A DNA stretch of 64,000 nt. Origin: Distichodus sexfasciatus. Taxonomy: Eukaryota > Chordata > Actinopteri > Characiformes > Distichodontidae. The stretch lies in assembly GCA_032718565.1 (NCBI GenBank), contig JAVGVS010000013.1, positions 689,907-753,906 of the forward strand, read 5' to 3'. Made by a program: the position numbers and the translations under genes. The notes under the pieces were generated by a model that searched no databases, had not been told where the DNA came from, and saw nothing but the letters and a program-made list of their open reading frames with translations. Shown here piece by piece: positions 31,796-42,092 of this stretch; within the stretch, counting starts at the first letter, position 1; every line of letters starts with the position of its first letter.

Positions 31796-33312
31796 GGTGT
31801 GTAAATAAGTTTAAACTAGCAGATTTCATCCAAAGTAAATGCAGAATAGAAGCATAACCTCCCTCTTTCCCTTTATGTCTACATCTCTCTCAAGTTCTAG
31901 CTACTTCATGAGATTCATGTCTACTGTGTTTGTCTTCAAAAAAGACCAGAATGCATTTCTTGTGGCTTTGTGGAGACCTGTACAGGAATTAGTCTAAAAA
32001 GTGGCCAAAGATTTGCTTTTGGTTTTTACTGAGGTCTTAAAAATCAAAGATGACAAGACAAAGGTGTGTGTGTGTGTGAGAGGGAGAGAGAGAGAGAGAG
32101 TGTGTGTGTGTGTGTGTGTGAGAAAGAGAGAGAGCTGTGTGTCATAACTTTGAGAACAAGGCACTGTGTGTGTGTGAGGTGTGGACCGGGGACCGCTGTG
32201 GTCAGGCTGTGTCCCAGCCATATGTGTGTGTGTTTGTGTGCACGTATGGAGATCCCAGCCTCCTGTGCTGGTCAGGTGTAAGATAAAGGCAGGTGTGTGT
32301 GTGTGTGTGTCTCTCAGGCATGGTCTAGCTACAGGCTCTCTTAATGGAGCATCTCTCATGGTCTCAAGGGTTTAAGGCCATGTTCTGTGCTACATACACA
32401 CACAAGACGCACATTTAAAACGTAAGGTTGCCGGCCTGGGCTGACCCGCTCAATACCCACACACCAGTTCAAGCCACACCTCCCTAATTTAAACACATAC
32501 CCATCGCACCTGGGAGGTCTCAGTCCGGTGTAAGAGAGAGAGAGAGATGTAAGAAGGCAGTTGGGCTGCACCTTATTCTGCATCTGGACCTTTCCCATTC
32601 TTCTTATTATTTGGATATATACTTGCTTGTCGTATTTGCTGTTTAATTTTTTGTGTTATTTGATGCTTTAGTAAATAATTTTACAATTAATTGATAAGAA
32701 TGACAGAAGTTCATACTTAAAAAAAATGTCACCCAGGATTAATTTGAGCCTGTTCTTGACCTCTCTTGGGTGGATCAGATTTGGAAAAATATCTAATTGC
32801 AGTTGTATTCTGTTGGATTCATTTAGAAGATGAAAATGAAACATCTACAAATAAGAAATACAAACACTGCAGGTTTAACTCAAAAATTATTGGGTAGATT
32901 TCAAGGCGCAGTTTCAATATAAATATATTTATAATAATCACAATAATAATTGAATTATAAACTCACTAGATGTGGTTCAGCGATGAGATTAAACATTCAG
33001 CTGTGATAAATATTGAAAGTTATGTTCTTTGGTAAGTTTTATAATCACAGCCAACATAGTGGTGTTATTGTTACCACTCGTTATTAGTGAACATGGGTGC
33101 TAATTATCGGACTATTCTGCAAACTCTAATTCTAATGTGCATATAGACATATATTAATTAACTTCAAAACTTTGTGTTATTTATATATTGATATTATTAA
33201 TTCCATTGATTGAATTATATGTATGGGTAAATAAATGAGCCCAGAAAACTGTCATTACATACATTACAAGCCCAAGACTAAAAATGAACATTTAAATACA
33301 TGCTTATTAGCT
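31796..33312. other. Spacer with GT/GA microsatellites; AT-rich end
   Basis: (GT)n/(GA)n mixtures at 32,064-32,134, (GT)n at 32,292-32,311, GAGAGA at 32,533-32,546. 32,640-33,300 is AT-rich. A GTCCTCACAAAGCCACAA-like inverse string at 31,955-31,982 resembles the 52.9-53.5 kb tandem repeat. Confidence 0.5.
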
Positions 33313-33369
<57 letters not shown>

Positions 33370-33446
33370 ATATATACTGTATATATAGAGAGAGAGAATG
33401 AAAAAAATAAATAAATAAATAAATATATATATGTATATAAATATAA

Positions 33447-33480
<34 letters not shown>

Positions 33481-33504
33481 GGAGGGAGAGAGAATATATG
33501 TATA
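33313..33504. repeat. GT/GA/TATATACTG compound repeat, left of the Tc1 relic
   Basis: (GT)n then (GA)n to about 33,365, TATATACTGTATATATA, (AAAT)n at 33,400-33,424, TA/GA mixtures to 33,495. Confidence 0.9.
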
Positions 33505-34011
33505 TACACTACTAGTCAAAAGTTTGGACACACCTTCCCATTCAATGTTTTATTCTTTATTATCATGACTATTTACATTGTAGATTCTCACTGAAGGCAC
33601 TGTGAATGAACACATGGAATTATGTAGTAAACAAAAAGTGTGAAATAACCCAGAACATGTTTTATATCTTAGATTCTTGAAAATAACCACCCTTTGCTTT
33701 TGATCACTGCTTTGCACACTCTGGCGCTCTCGATGAGAGCCTATAAGGTAGTCACCTGAAATGGTTTTCCAACAGTCTTGAAGGAGTTCCCCAGAGGATG
33801 CTGAGACCAGTTGGGTCTTTGGCCTTCACTCTGCAGTCCATCTCATCCCAGACCATCTCGGGATTGGGTTTGGTCAGGTGACCAGGAGTGCCAGGCCATG
33901 GCGAGCACTCCATCACTCTCCTTCTTGGATCAAATAGCCTCTACACAGTCTATTCATAGTTTTGATGCCAAGAAGTGAGAATTCACAATGTAAATAGTAA
34001 TGAAAATAAAG
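33505..34011 (-). mobile_element. Internally deleted Tc1-like transposon
   Basis: The left end, after a TA dinucleotide at 33,505-33,506, reads CACTACTAGTCAAAAGTTTG, matching the terminus of a widespread fish Tc1-like family. Recognisable 5'-side blocks follow (TTTACATTGTAGATTCTCAC, TGCTTTGCACACTCTGG, GGTTTTCCAACAGTCTTGAA, CACTCCATCACTCTCC). At about 33,947 it jumps to the other end of the family (TTCATAGTTTTGATGCC), and the opposite terminus is lost in a GA/TA repeat after 34,011. In this family the transposase reads on the strand opposite to this display. Almost all of it is deleted, so the copy cannot encode a protein. Confidence 0.88.
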
Positions 34012-34200
34012 AGAGAATTTATATATACTGTGTATATATAGAAAGAGTGAAAGAGAGAAAGAGAGAGAATTTATATATACTGTGTATATATATATAGAGA
34101 GAGAGAGAATATATACAGTATACACACAGAGAGAAAGTTTTAGAGAGAGATACACTATGTAATGTATATATAAAAATGCATTATGTACATACATATATTC
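34012..34200. repeat. GAGAGA/TATATACTG compound repeat, right of the Tc1 relic
   Basis: Repeats a module of GAGAGAATTTATATATACTG then TGTATATATA at 34,012-34,040 and 34,062-34,092, with further variants to 34,130. The same TATATACTG module occurs left of the Tc1 relic at 33,367. Confidence 0.85.
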
Positions 34201-34420
34201 ATATACAATTTATGGGACTCTTCTCTCTGTGTGTTTATATTCAGTGTTTCATTCATCGTGACGTTTAGTCGGATTCAGGTCTTGTGCCTCGTAAGTGTTG
34301 TTTGTGGAGGAACCTAGCCAGTTGCTGTCCTGCTGGTGTTTCCATCATCGAGCGGGATAGTGTGCGCCGACTCTTCCTGTGAATGATCCCCTTTATTATT
34401 TCTAATTTCTCTCTTCACAG
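34201..34420. other. Spacer ending in a pyrimidine tract and AG
   Basis: Complex DNA. The last 35 bases (TTATTATTTCTAATTTCTCT then CTTCACAG) form a good splice-acceptor-like sequence ending at 34,420. Confidence 0.3.
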
Positions 34421-34536
34421 AAGGAGGATGTAAAAAGGAGTTGGAGAGGCGATTCATCATCTGCCGATCGACCCGGGCGAGATCACGGCAGCGGGCAGCG
34501 CCTTTGAAAAGTAAAACTCGGCCTCGCTTTTAAATA
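34421..34536 (+). other. Possible terminal exon or conserved element start
   Basis: After the acceptor-like TTCACAG the third frame (from GGAGGATGT) is open for about 36 codons (CKKELERRFIICRSTRARS) to a TAA at 34,531-34,533. A GT-containing donor-like AAAAGTAAAA lies near 34,508. No family is recognised, and the sequence continues smoothly into the candidate regulatory block, so a real exon is unlikely but cannot be excluded. Confidence 0.15.
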
Positions 34537-34780
34537 AGATAAATAGTAAACAAAAAATCCAGGCCAACCCCTTGAAAGAGCTGTCAAGAGATTGACCTCG
34601 CCCTGTGGCAAATAATATTCCTTGAACTGGGTTTAAATTTCAAGTGTCTTGGGCTTAGAGGAACTCCTGCAACAAAAGCGGTGCCGGGTTCCTGAACAGC
34701 AATATTATCTGCTGCCGGGCAAGATGTCAAGATTGCACTTTTGTTGTCTGTAACGCCGGAGCGAGGCTGGCGCCTCGGCA
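34537..34780. promoter_or_regulatory. Candidate conserved regulatory block
   Basis: Repeat-free: GAGATTGACCTCGCCCTGTG, GGCAAATAATATTCC, GGGTTTAAATTTCAAG, AGCAATATTATCTGCTGCC. TGACCTCG is nuclear-receptor-half-site-like. Function is inferred. Confidence 0.35.
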
Positions 34781-35379
34781 AATCCCAGAATCAAACTCCC
34801 GTTTATTCCTGTTTATTTGGGGGCCGACGCCGCATTCGGTGCTTTGCCGCGATTTGTGTGCGGTGTAAAAGAGTTTACGAAGGCTCCTTCTTTATCAATC
34901 CTTATTTGATGGATGGCATATTTTTTATGCGTTTCGCTAGGTTACCTATGCAAAAACAAGTTTCTATAAGTGTCATTTTATGTTCAATATCTCCTTCACC
35001 ACATACCCCATGCACTAATCTTTACATAATATCATACAACTGTAGAATTGAATGTAACCCAGTAACTTAACATTTTGCACGAATGCAATAAAACCTGCGT
35101 AAGAACACAAATTTGTAGAGTCTGCTCTGATTTAGGGACCAATCTCAAACAACAAAGCATTGGTGAATGTCAGAATCTTTGTGAAAACTGTCATTTAACA
35201 ATGAGCCTTATCAGTTTAAGACACAACTCAAAAAAATTCTGTTTCTCAGATAAAGGTAACATTATATTTGTATTACTTAAGACCAGACGAGTTGACGCCG
35301 TTCCGTTTCGTTTCGTTTCGTTCATTACTCCCCGCCGCCAGACACGCTTTATTTACTTTACACGCCCTCCACAAAACCG
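34781..35379. other. Single-copy DNA with (CGTTT)n
   Basis: CGTTTCGTTTCGTTTCGTT at 35,303-35,322. The plus-strand frame 35,075-35,506 (143 codons, Cys-rich start) is the longest here not built on a microsatellite, but it has no recognised domain, no splice context and AT-driven codons. I do not call it a gene. Confidence 0.4.
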
Positions 35380-35645
35380 AAAATTCGCACACAGCACCTT
35401 GAAAGATAAAAAGGATAAGCATTGTCTACCTGACTTGGCCTATCATCTATTTGAGGCCAATTACGGCGATGATGGCAATAACTGCCTCGCTGTAATAACG
35501 TATTAACTTCGCCCCTTGATCAGCGTCTCTTGAAGGCCCGAGGATGAAAGCATTACCAATCATTTATTTAGTCTGGTCGAGGGCTTCGTCTGAAAGGATT
35601 TTTACACCCACGGCCAAATTTTTCAAGTAGCCAGATTAGTTTATT
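35380..35645. promoter_or_regulatory. Candidate conserved regulatory block
   Basis: Repeat-free: AGGATAAGCATTGTC (GATA-like), CTATCATCTATTTGAGG, GGCCAATTACGGCGATGATG, CTGTAATAACGTATTAAC, ACCAATCATTTATTTAG. Dense AT cores with CpG between them; one of the best single candidates by eye. Confidence 0.4.
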
Positions 35646-35999
35646 TGCTTCTTACTGTATTAAGATGTCGTCAGAATAGTGTTTGTGTGCTTTGTAATTT
35701 TGTGCATTATTACTTTTTCCAACTTGTTTTGGTGAGTGCAGATCTCTATTTTTTCCGCCTTATGTTTGTGGCCTGGCCTGGAGGATTTGCTGCATCACTG
35801 ACTTTACCAGTGATAGAACGGAACTATTTCCTAGAATGTTACTTAAGTGTATGAGCACGTGAAGAAACGGGCTCGTTTTTACTAAAGTTTTTAATTTGGA
35901 TGTGAGCTTGCGATACGGACTTCAACATTAGCACTTGGGAAATTTAATGTAATAATGTCGAGATCATTGTTTGCTGAGAAGGACAAGGATGACGGAAAA
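35646..35999. other. AT-rich spacer
   Basis: Complex DNA with no supported feature. Confidence 0.45.
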
Positions 36000-37260
36000 A
36001 GTAACCAAAAGAAAGATGACGCCCTCTGCGGCGTCATCGCCGTCGGGTCAGTCTGCTTTCTCTCCGCCGATTTTGCTGCGGTGCAAAGTGCAAAAAGCCC
36101 CCCGTCCCACTCGAAAGGCAACCTCGCCCCCCTCGTGCCCACGCCGCAGCCGCAGCCCTCGGAGCGCCGGTCCCGGCTTTCATCTCCGGCCCTTTTTCGA
36201 CTTGTTAAAAACCGAACGCCGGGGAGAGAGGGAGGCAGCGAGAGTGACAGAAACAGAGAGACAGACAGACAGACAGACATACAACGCAGACAGAGAAAGC
36301 CCTGGCCCCCTCTATCATTATATTTTGATTCCCACCCCCCCTTTATACACCCCCACCCCCCCTCACTGACACCCTCCCTCCATCCCTCCTCCTTCTCTCT
36401 TTTCTTTAATCCCACTGATGAAATCTGGACAGGCAGAAGCATGCTCTCGCAGACAGCAATTTCGCCGCACCATATGCGGCTCGCACGTCCGCCCTCGCGG
36501 GGAGGGAGAGAGAGAGAGAGAGAGAGAGTTAGAGGGGGTTAAAAAAAGAGGAAAAGGGGGGAAAAAGGAAAGAGCTCTGAAATACAGCCCTGGCTTAGGG
36601 GAGCGAGAGCCCAGATGAAATAGGAATGGTGAGTGGAGAACGAGCGGGAGGAAAGAGCGGGGGAAGAAAAAGGTGGTGGTGGTGGTGGTGGAGTCATTCC
36701 TACTGACTTCAGCCCTCCTCTGCTGTCCCTTTCTCGCTCCATCCATCCATCCATCCATCAACCGCAGCATCCTGCTCAGACCCTATCCCCCCCCCCTTCC
36801 TCCTCCTCCTCCTCCTCCTCTCGCCGGAGAATATATGATTAGAGCGATGCGAAACGCAGAAGTGTCGCAGGTAAACAAACCGGGCAGGTGCCGGCACAAA
36901 ATGGTGGTGAGTCGTCGCCTTCCTCCCGGAACCGTTACACTCCTCCCTCCCTCCCTCCCTCCCTCGCTTTCTCCCTTCCTCGCTTTTTCCCCTTTTTTCT
37001 GCCTCTTCCTCTTCCGCTGCACCCCGTGATTTGTCACGTGATGCGAGGCTGGATGGAGCGTGTGCCCCTCCATAATTCCTCCCCCTGCCCCACGCGCCGT
37101 GCTGAGATTGGGTCCCGGTCCTACGGGGGGACGAGCGACGGTTCCGCGGAGGGACTTTATCAAACCGACAGTGGGCATAAATTAAGAAGGTAGGGGGTGG
37201 AAAGGGGGTGTTGGAGCCCCCAAAAATAATCAAAACGGCCTTATACAGGTCCTCAAAAGC
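36000..37260. other. GC-rich, low-complexity block with many short repeats
   Basis: CpG-rich stretch 36,018-36,220; GACAGACAGACAGACAGACA at 36,260-36,279; (GA)n at 36,505-36,528; (GTG)n at 36,671-36,692; (CCAT)n at 36,738-36,759; (CCT)n at 36,796-36,820; (CCCT)n at 36,942-36,964. Many overlapping open frames arise from this composition. The segment 36,825-36,910 is complex and may be regulatory. Confidence 0.6.
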
Positions 37261-37610
37261 CATCTAGGCATATATGTGTGAGCATTGTTTTGCGTATTTG
37301 TGCCATATTAGAGGGTAAAAAAGGTGACAACGCCAGGAGGGGAAAAATCCAGGATGTCACGTCGAATAAAGCACAGACATCCACTGCTATAATATTTTAA
37401 ACGTGACACATTCAGGGTCCTTGGGTCTCGTTCTTAAACCCCACTTCTAGCAGTTTTCATGAAAATACTGACAATGCTTTCTTATTTAAGATTTGTCTTG
37501 TAGGTAAGAGCAGAATCTCTGAACATTGAAGAGAACTCTTAAGCAAATGTAATAAACAAAATTTAATATTGACGAATGAGACTCCTTCTTCTAAACGCAC
37601 CCCCCTTTTA
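37261..37610. other. Spacer with one unit of the unassigned 43-45 kb repeat
   Basis: 37,425-37,565 carries the blocks TCTCGTTCTTAAACCCCACT, TTATTTAAGATTTGTCTTG, AAGAGCAGAATCTCTGAACA and AGCAAATGTAATAAAC, matching the diverged family at 42.9-45.6 kb. The rest is unremarkable. Confidence 0.5.
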
Positions 37611-38143
37611 CAGGAACGCTCCAAAAGGAACGCTCCAAAAGGAACGCTCCAAAAGGAGCGCTCTAAAAGGAGCGCTCTTAAAGGAACGCTCTTAAAGGAA
37701 CGCTCTAAAAGCAACGCTCCAAAAGCAATGCTCCAAAAGGAACGCTCCAAAAGGAACGCTCTAAAAGGAACGCTCTAAAAGGAACACTCCAAAAGGAACG
37801 CTCCTAAAGCAACGCTCTAAAAGGAGCGCTCTAAAAGGAGCGCTCTAAAAGGAGCGCTCTAAAAGGAGCGCTCTAAAAGCAACGCTCTAAAAGGAACGCT
37901 CTAAAAGGAACGCTCCAAAAGGAACACTGTTAAAGCAACGCTCCAAAAGGAACGCTCCAAAAGGAACGCTCCAAAAGGAACGCTCTTAAAGGAACGCTCT
38001 AAAAGGAACGCTCAAAAAGGAACGCTCTAAAAGGAACGCTCTTAAAGGAACGCTCTTAAAGGAACGCTCTAAAAGGAACGTTCTAAAAGGAACGCTCTTA
38101 AAGAAACGCTCTAAAAGCAACGCTCTTAAAGGAACGCTTTTAA
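37611..38143. repeat. 14-bp minisatellite, about 38 units
   Basis: Units follow AAAAGGAACGCTCC with a strict 14-base period over about 530 bases. Variants differ at a few fixed positions: AAAA/TAAA, GGAACG/GGAGCG/GCAACG, CTCC/CTCT. Blocks of like variants are adjacent (four GGAGCGCTCT units near 37,825-37,875), as expected from recent unequal exchange or replication slippage. GGAGCG units create the palindrome AGCGCT. Open frames on both strands through the array are a by-product of the 14-base period. Confidence 0.95.
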
Positions 38144-38459
38144 ATTTGTCGTACTTTTCTCAGCATCGTCCTGCAAGCTCTTGTAAAGGAGGAGAGGTTT
38201 GCGGAAAAGAGGGTGGTGGTGTGGGTGTGGGTGGAGTCTAAAATAATTAAATTTCGGTCAATAGACCTTGCTGGGTTACGTGCAAGGGGAGATCCATAAT
38301 CCCGCACGTACTGCCGTCTTGCTGCGTCTCCGACTCGTGCCGTTGCTGACCAAGCAGCTTCGTCCTTAAAGCTCCTACTTCCTATATACATAATATATCC
38401 ATCCTCCGTCCTTCCTCCCTCCTCCTCCTCCTCCTCCTCCTCTTCCACCCGAGTCTCGC
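38144..38459. other. Spacer with (CCT)n
   Basis: GGTGGTGGTGTGGGTGTGG run at 38,210-38,232 and (CCT)n at 38,417-38,442. No gene is supported. Confidence 0.5.
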
Positions 38460-38700
38460 TCCAGGCCCTGGGCCGAGATATGCAGTTAGCTGGGGAGCAA
38501 TGCTCTTCATTTGTACCTCTCTCCGGGCGCGAGACACCCAGAGAAGGTTACATTTAAACAGTGATTGGGGAGTATATAATTAAGGCCAGGGAGAGCGGCT
38601 GGCTCTTTTAGGTGAGAATTGAAGGGGAATGAGAATGACTCTGTCTATTACGGGCCCTAAAGTGAGAGCGCGGTGGGTGGTTTAGAGCTCTCTCTTCTTT
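38460..38700. promoter_or_regulatory. Candidate conserved regulatory block
   Basis: Repeat-free: GAGATATGCAGTTAGC, GGTTACATTTAAACAGTG, GTATATAATTAAGGCC, GAGAATTGAAGGGGAATGAG. It sits just beyond a (CCT)n and ends at a CT-rich run (38,690-38,720). Confidence 0.35.
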
Positions 38701-39189
38701 ATTCTCTCTCTCTCACTCTTTCCGAACTTGAGCTGGGCCCTGTGAAAGACATTGTCCGACCCAGAGGTCTTGACGCAGGTGAATAAGGCGAAAGGGACAA
38801 ATGTAATTAAGACTTGCTCCGATTTTCTAGTTCGTGCAGATTGCTGACTTTCAAGCTGCTTTTACGACCTTCATCAGACGCTCTCATCCAGAGCCACAGT
38901 TCCTGCTGTAGTGGAGCTCAAAAAATTCGAATGTCATGAAAAAGGTCGTTGGTTTTCATTACTCGATTCAAAAAGGGAAGCCTTCACGTGAGCTGTGTTC
39001 TTCACAGTAAAGTGAAACCTTCTAAATGCCTTCTTGTTTCGATGATTATGACTGAAAGCACATGAAATCCGGCATCTCCAACCATTAGAATATCTCATTT
39101 TGAACTTCCTGTTGGCCGTAATCGTCAGCATTAAACGCAAAAAGCTTGAATCGTTAGTTTGTCAAGTATGTTGTGATGGAATGTATACA
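38701..39189. other. Spacer, nothing recognised
   Basis: CT-rich run then complex single-copy DNA with no supported feature. Confidence 0.45.
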
Positions 39190-39418
39190 TTAGGGCTGAA
39201 ATGATTATTCGAATATCTCAAATAATATGATTACAAAAAAATGGTCGAGGAAATTTTGCTAGAATCAAAGTTTCTTACTATTTCTAGTAGTCGATAAAGG
39301 TAGAACAAATGTAAAAATTCTGCAGGCGTAGTCAATTTTCATCAGAAATGAGCTGATTTCAAGACTGTGTCAGCATTTACACATCAAACTATGACAAATC
39401 TGAGTAGTGCAGGAACAA
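39190..39418. mobile_element. hAT-like terminal fragment plus interspersed repeat copy 2
   Basis: Starts TTAGGGCTGAAATGATTATT, like the TAGGGCTG-type termini of several fish hAT families. It continues into the block shared with 10,441-10,597 (TTTTCATCAGAA, GCTGATTTCAAGAC, CTATGACAAATCTGAGTAG). No second terminus is visible, so it is a fragment. Confidence 0.55.
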
Positions 39419-39475
39419 ATTGTGGATATATGTATATGTATATGTATACCCCCTTTTTCCCCCCGTTTTTGGAAG

Positions 39476-39681
39476 ATGGCCAATCCGAGTCCCACAACTG
39501 GTAAAGGTACCACTGAGGTACTCATCGGCAAGGTACCACTTCTCCCCTGGACGCTGCCCATGTTAGCTGCCCACTGCTCCTTCACGGACGGGTCAAATGC
39601 AGAGGTCACATTTCGTTGTGGTGCACTGTGTGCTGTGCTGTGGTGTGTTCACTAACGATAAATAATCACTCACTTTCACTC
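39476..39681 (+). mobile_element. SINE-B copy, well preserved
   Basis: Contains GGTACCACTGAGGTACTCAT, TGCCCACTGCTCCTTCACGG, GGTCACATTTCGTTGTGGTG and the ATAATCACTCACTTTCACTC terminus. The tRNA-like head is partly replaced. Confidence 0.85.
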
Positions 39682-40730
39682 ATGTATAACATGTACGACG
39701 CATACCTTTTTTGAACTAAATAATGAAAACCGACGCCCTTTTTATATTCCTATTACATTCCTGATATTCCTAATTATTTCAGATGCGCTAGTAAAAACCT
39801 GAATAAATGTGATGCTCAGGGCCATGATGCTGGTAGAGCCGGAGGTGGCGGAGGGTAGTTTTGGAAGTTTGACCCCCATGACCTCTCGGCACACGGAGGA
39901 GGCTTCTTTCGCGAGACCTCCAACTTTCCAAACGAGTGTATTCCAACGCAAGTAGAATGAAATGAATTTTACACTGTAAAAGGAAGGGTTAGCACTGATT
40001 TGTTCTACAAAACTGCAAGAACAAGAGATGCATGAAGGAGTCTCTCTTGTTCTCTCAGCACACCCCTCCAGATCTTCATTCCATGAGAGCGGTTATCAGA
40101 TCAAGTTCACTTGAATTCGACTTCACTTGCGGTATAAATAGCCCCTTTCCATTGTTTCATTCGAGAAGTGTTGACTGTTTTGTACCAGCGTACCAAGAGC
40201 TTTTTTGTCTGCCTTTTTGTCCTCATATATTTTTGACTTTGACATGTTTTACTTAGTATTGGATCTTTTTTTATTATTTTTTTTTCCTTGCCGACTGCCT
40301 TTGCAGGACTCGAACCCACCTTTCCCATCTCTGTGTTTTCTTGCTTAAATAAATATCTTTTATTATTGACTATTTTATTAGAGAAAATGTTGGCATCAGT
40401 CCAGAGCTTTTTTTTTTTTTCTGTCTGCTCTTTTGCCGCAAGAGTTTTGACTTTGAATTGTACCTGCTTTTGGATCACATTTACTTAAAACCTCGCTGAA
40501 AACCCATCTTTCCTGTTAAATTGATCCTGGTGTATTTTTACACTATCCAAATTCCCTCCTCAGTTCTGTAACACATCTTCTCTGTGTCAGGAAGAGTCAG
40601 GGTCAGGATCAGGGTCAGGGTTGGGGTTACAATGAGCTTGGTGTGGTTTTTGTTACCAATCGTGTTTTATACCAGAAATCCAAGCATTTCTTTTGTCTGC
40701 CTTTGTGTCCTAAAGTGATTTAACTTGAAC
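39682..40730. other. AT-rich DNA with diverged CTGCCTTTTTGTCC-type repeats
   Basis: Related modules CCAAGAGCTTTTTTGTCTGC (40,192), CCAGAGCTTTTTTTTTTTTC (40,400) and CCAAGCATTTCTTTTGTCTGC (40,679) each precede TTTTGACTTTGA-like or CTTTGTGTCC strings. They suggest an old tandemly duplicated unit of roughly 200-280 bases. CAGGGTCAGGATCAGGGTCAGG at 40,597-40,620. Confidence 0.4.
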
Positions 40731-40943
40731 GTGAAAGTGAGTGAATATTTGTCATTGTGAACACACCACACCACATCACACCACAGCACACAGTGAACCA
40801 CAACATGTGACCCATCCGTGAAGGAGACATGGGCAGTGCTTGGGGACGGTACTTTGCTCATGAGTACCTCAGTGGTACCTTTACGGGTCTGGGATTTGAA
40901 CCGGCGACCTTCTGTTCAAATGCTCTAACCGTTATCGACTGCA
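40731..40943 (-). mobile_element. SINE-B copy with B box, minus strand
   Basis: Reverse-complement order from GTGAAAGTGAGTGAATATTT through CACAGCACACAGTG, GCTCATGAGTACCTCAGTGG and GGGTCTGGGATTTGAACCGG. Read on its own strand the B box is GGTTCAAATCC. The head reaches GGTTAGAGCATTTGAAC, one of the most complete heads here. Confidence 0.87.
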
Positions 40944-40978
40944 CTCGTTTTTCGATTTCTATAAACTTCTTTTCCGTG

Positions 40979-41075
40979 TCATGAAGAATTAACTTGTGAC
41001 GTGATTAACTCAACTCTGGCATATTTGAAGCAGATAGGTTACTAGTATTTGTAATGCAATTTTAAAGGACTAACA
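40979..41075. repeat. Local duplication, copy 1
   Basis: Shares GTGACGTGATTAACTCAACT, GCATATT-GAAGCAGA-GGGTTA and a TTTTTAAAGGAC-type block with 41,990-42,092. Confidence 0.65.
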
Positions 41076-41120
41076 AAAGATTTTGGCTATTTTTCAAGAT
41101 CATAGTTTTCATATTACAGT

Positions 41121-41786
41121 TTTGCCTGTCATATGTGACTCTCCACGGCAAAACCAGTCGCTTGTCGCAACGGAGGTTTCTGAGAAAAACAACCGTTTAT
41201 GTTGCGTGGGGTAAAATTTTGGATTTTTTGTCTTTAAGTGTTTTGAAACAGTGAAAAGTCTATACTGTACTGTTGTGAATAAATTTGGCTGAAAAACGTA
41301 CCCTTTCCGTCCTAAAAACGTGACTTTCTTGAGGTGAGGAATTCAATTCCAGCAGAATGTTAAAAGTTTCTGTTTTGGCCGCTCTACTCCAATATTTACA
41401 GTAAATCCACTCGTTGACTAGCGTGAAAATATTTCTCCGGAATCCATCTTCGTCTCCGGAGTTCAGTTAACCTAACGCGGATAGGCTATCCGTGAATGCA
41501 GCGTAGGCTACCGTAAATGCAAACGTAGCTGCGACCGCACCAAGCGTCTGTGAGTGCTACGGCGATAGTCAACTTCAAAGGCAGATTTCTCCGTTTCTCA
41601 CTTGGCGTGACAGGAGAAACCCAACTCCTTTGAATGTTGATATCTCAGTCATATGTCGTCCGATTCATTCGATATAGGTATCGTTTTGAAGCTTGATTTA
41701 TGCCCTTTCATGAAAACATAATAACTCAATTTTGCAAATCTGCGACAAGCGACTGGTTTTGCCGTGGAGGGTCACATTTGTCTGTC
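41121..41786. mobile_element. Non-autonomous TIR transposon, copy 1, complete
   Basis: Starts TGTGACTCTCCACGGCAAAA (41,134) and ends in the inverse of TGTGACCCTCCACGGCAAAA (to 41,776). The inverted repeats match over 36 bases with one difference. Flanks are TTTGCCTGTC (41,121-41,130) and TTTGTCTGTC (41,777-41,786), 9 of 10 identical, so the target duplication is probably 9-10 bases, which would fit the Mutator (MuDR) group. A shorter 7-base reading is possible because ATA precedes the left TGTGAC. The interior (about 570 bases) has no long frame. The ends resemble a very common cyprinid MITE with TGTGACCCTGG termini, so this may be its relative. Confidence 0.82.
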
Positions 41787-41989
41787 CGTTTTGCAGACTG
41801 ACTTGGCTCAACTCTAAAACCTTTCCTTCTTCTAACAACGATCTCAGTGTGTTTTTTCGCTTTTATTTTATTACTAACTGCATTTTCTACCAGCATTCCG
41901 AGCATTTTCAGATTGTTGTGAAATTTAGGATCTTTCCTAGACTGTCCAAATCCTCCCCACCCCCCTTTCTTTAACACACCTTTCCAGTA
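41787..41989. other. Spacer, relative of the 40.2-40.7 kb repeated unit
   Basis: CTTTTATTTTATTACTAACT, ACCAGCATTCCGAGCATTTTC and ACTGTCCAAATCCTCC echo strings at 40,340-40,560. Function unknown. Confidence 0.35.
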
Positions 41990-42092
41990 TCATGAAGCTT
42001 TTATGATGCAGTGACGTGATTAACTCAACTCCTGCATATTAGCAGCAGACGGGTTAGTAATAATTGTGGTGTGATTTTTAAGGACCAGATTA
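41990..42092. repeat. Local duplication, copy 2
   Basis: Direct-repeat partner of 40,979-41,075, about 1.0 kb away. The complete TIR transposon (41,131-41,776) lies between them. Confidence 0.65.

Noticed and set aside
35075..35506. 143-codon plus-strand frame with a Cys-rich start
   Set aside because: No recognised domain, no splice or Kozak support, and its end overlaps a candidate regulatory block. The length is possible by chance in 64 kb.
35891..36442. Overlapping 183- and 195-codon frames on opposite strands
   Set aside because: Mutually exclusive frames in GC-rich, repeat-bearing DNA. Neither shows a domain.
37457..37778. Repeat proteins (ERSF/KRNAPKGTLQ-like) on both strands
   Set aside because: By-products of the 14-bp minisatellite, whose period lets frames stay open.
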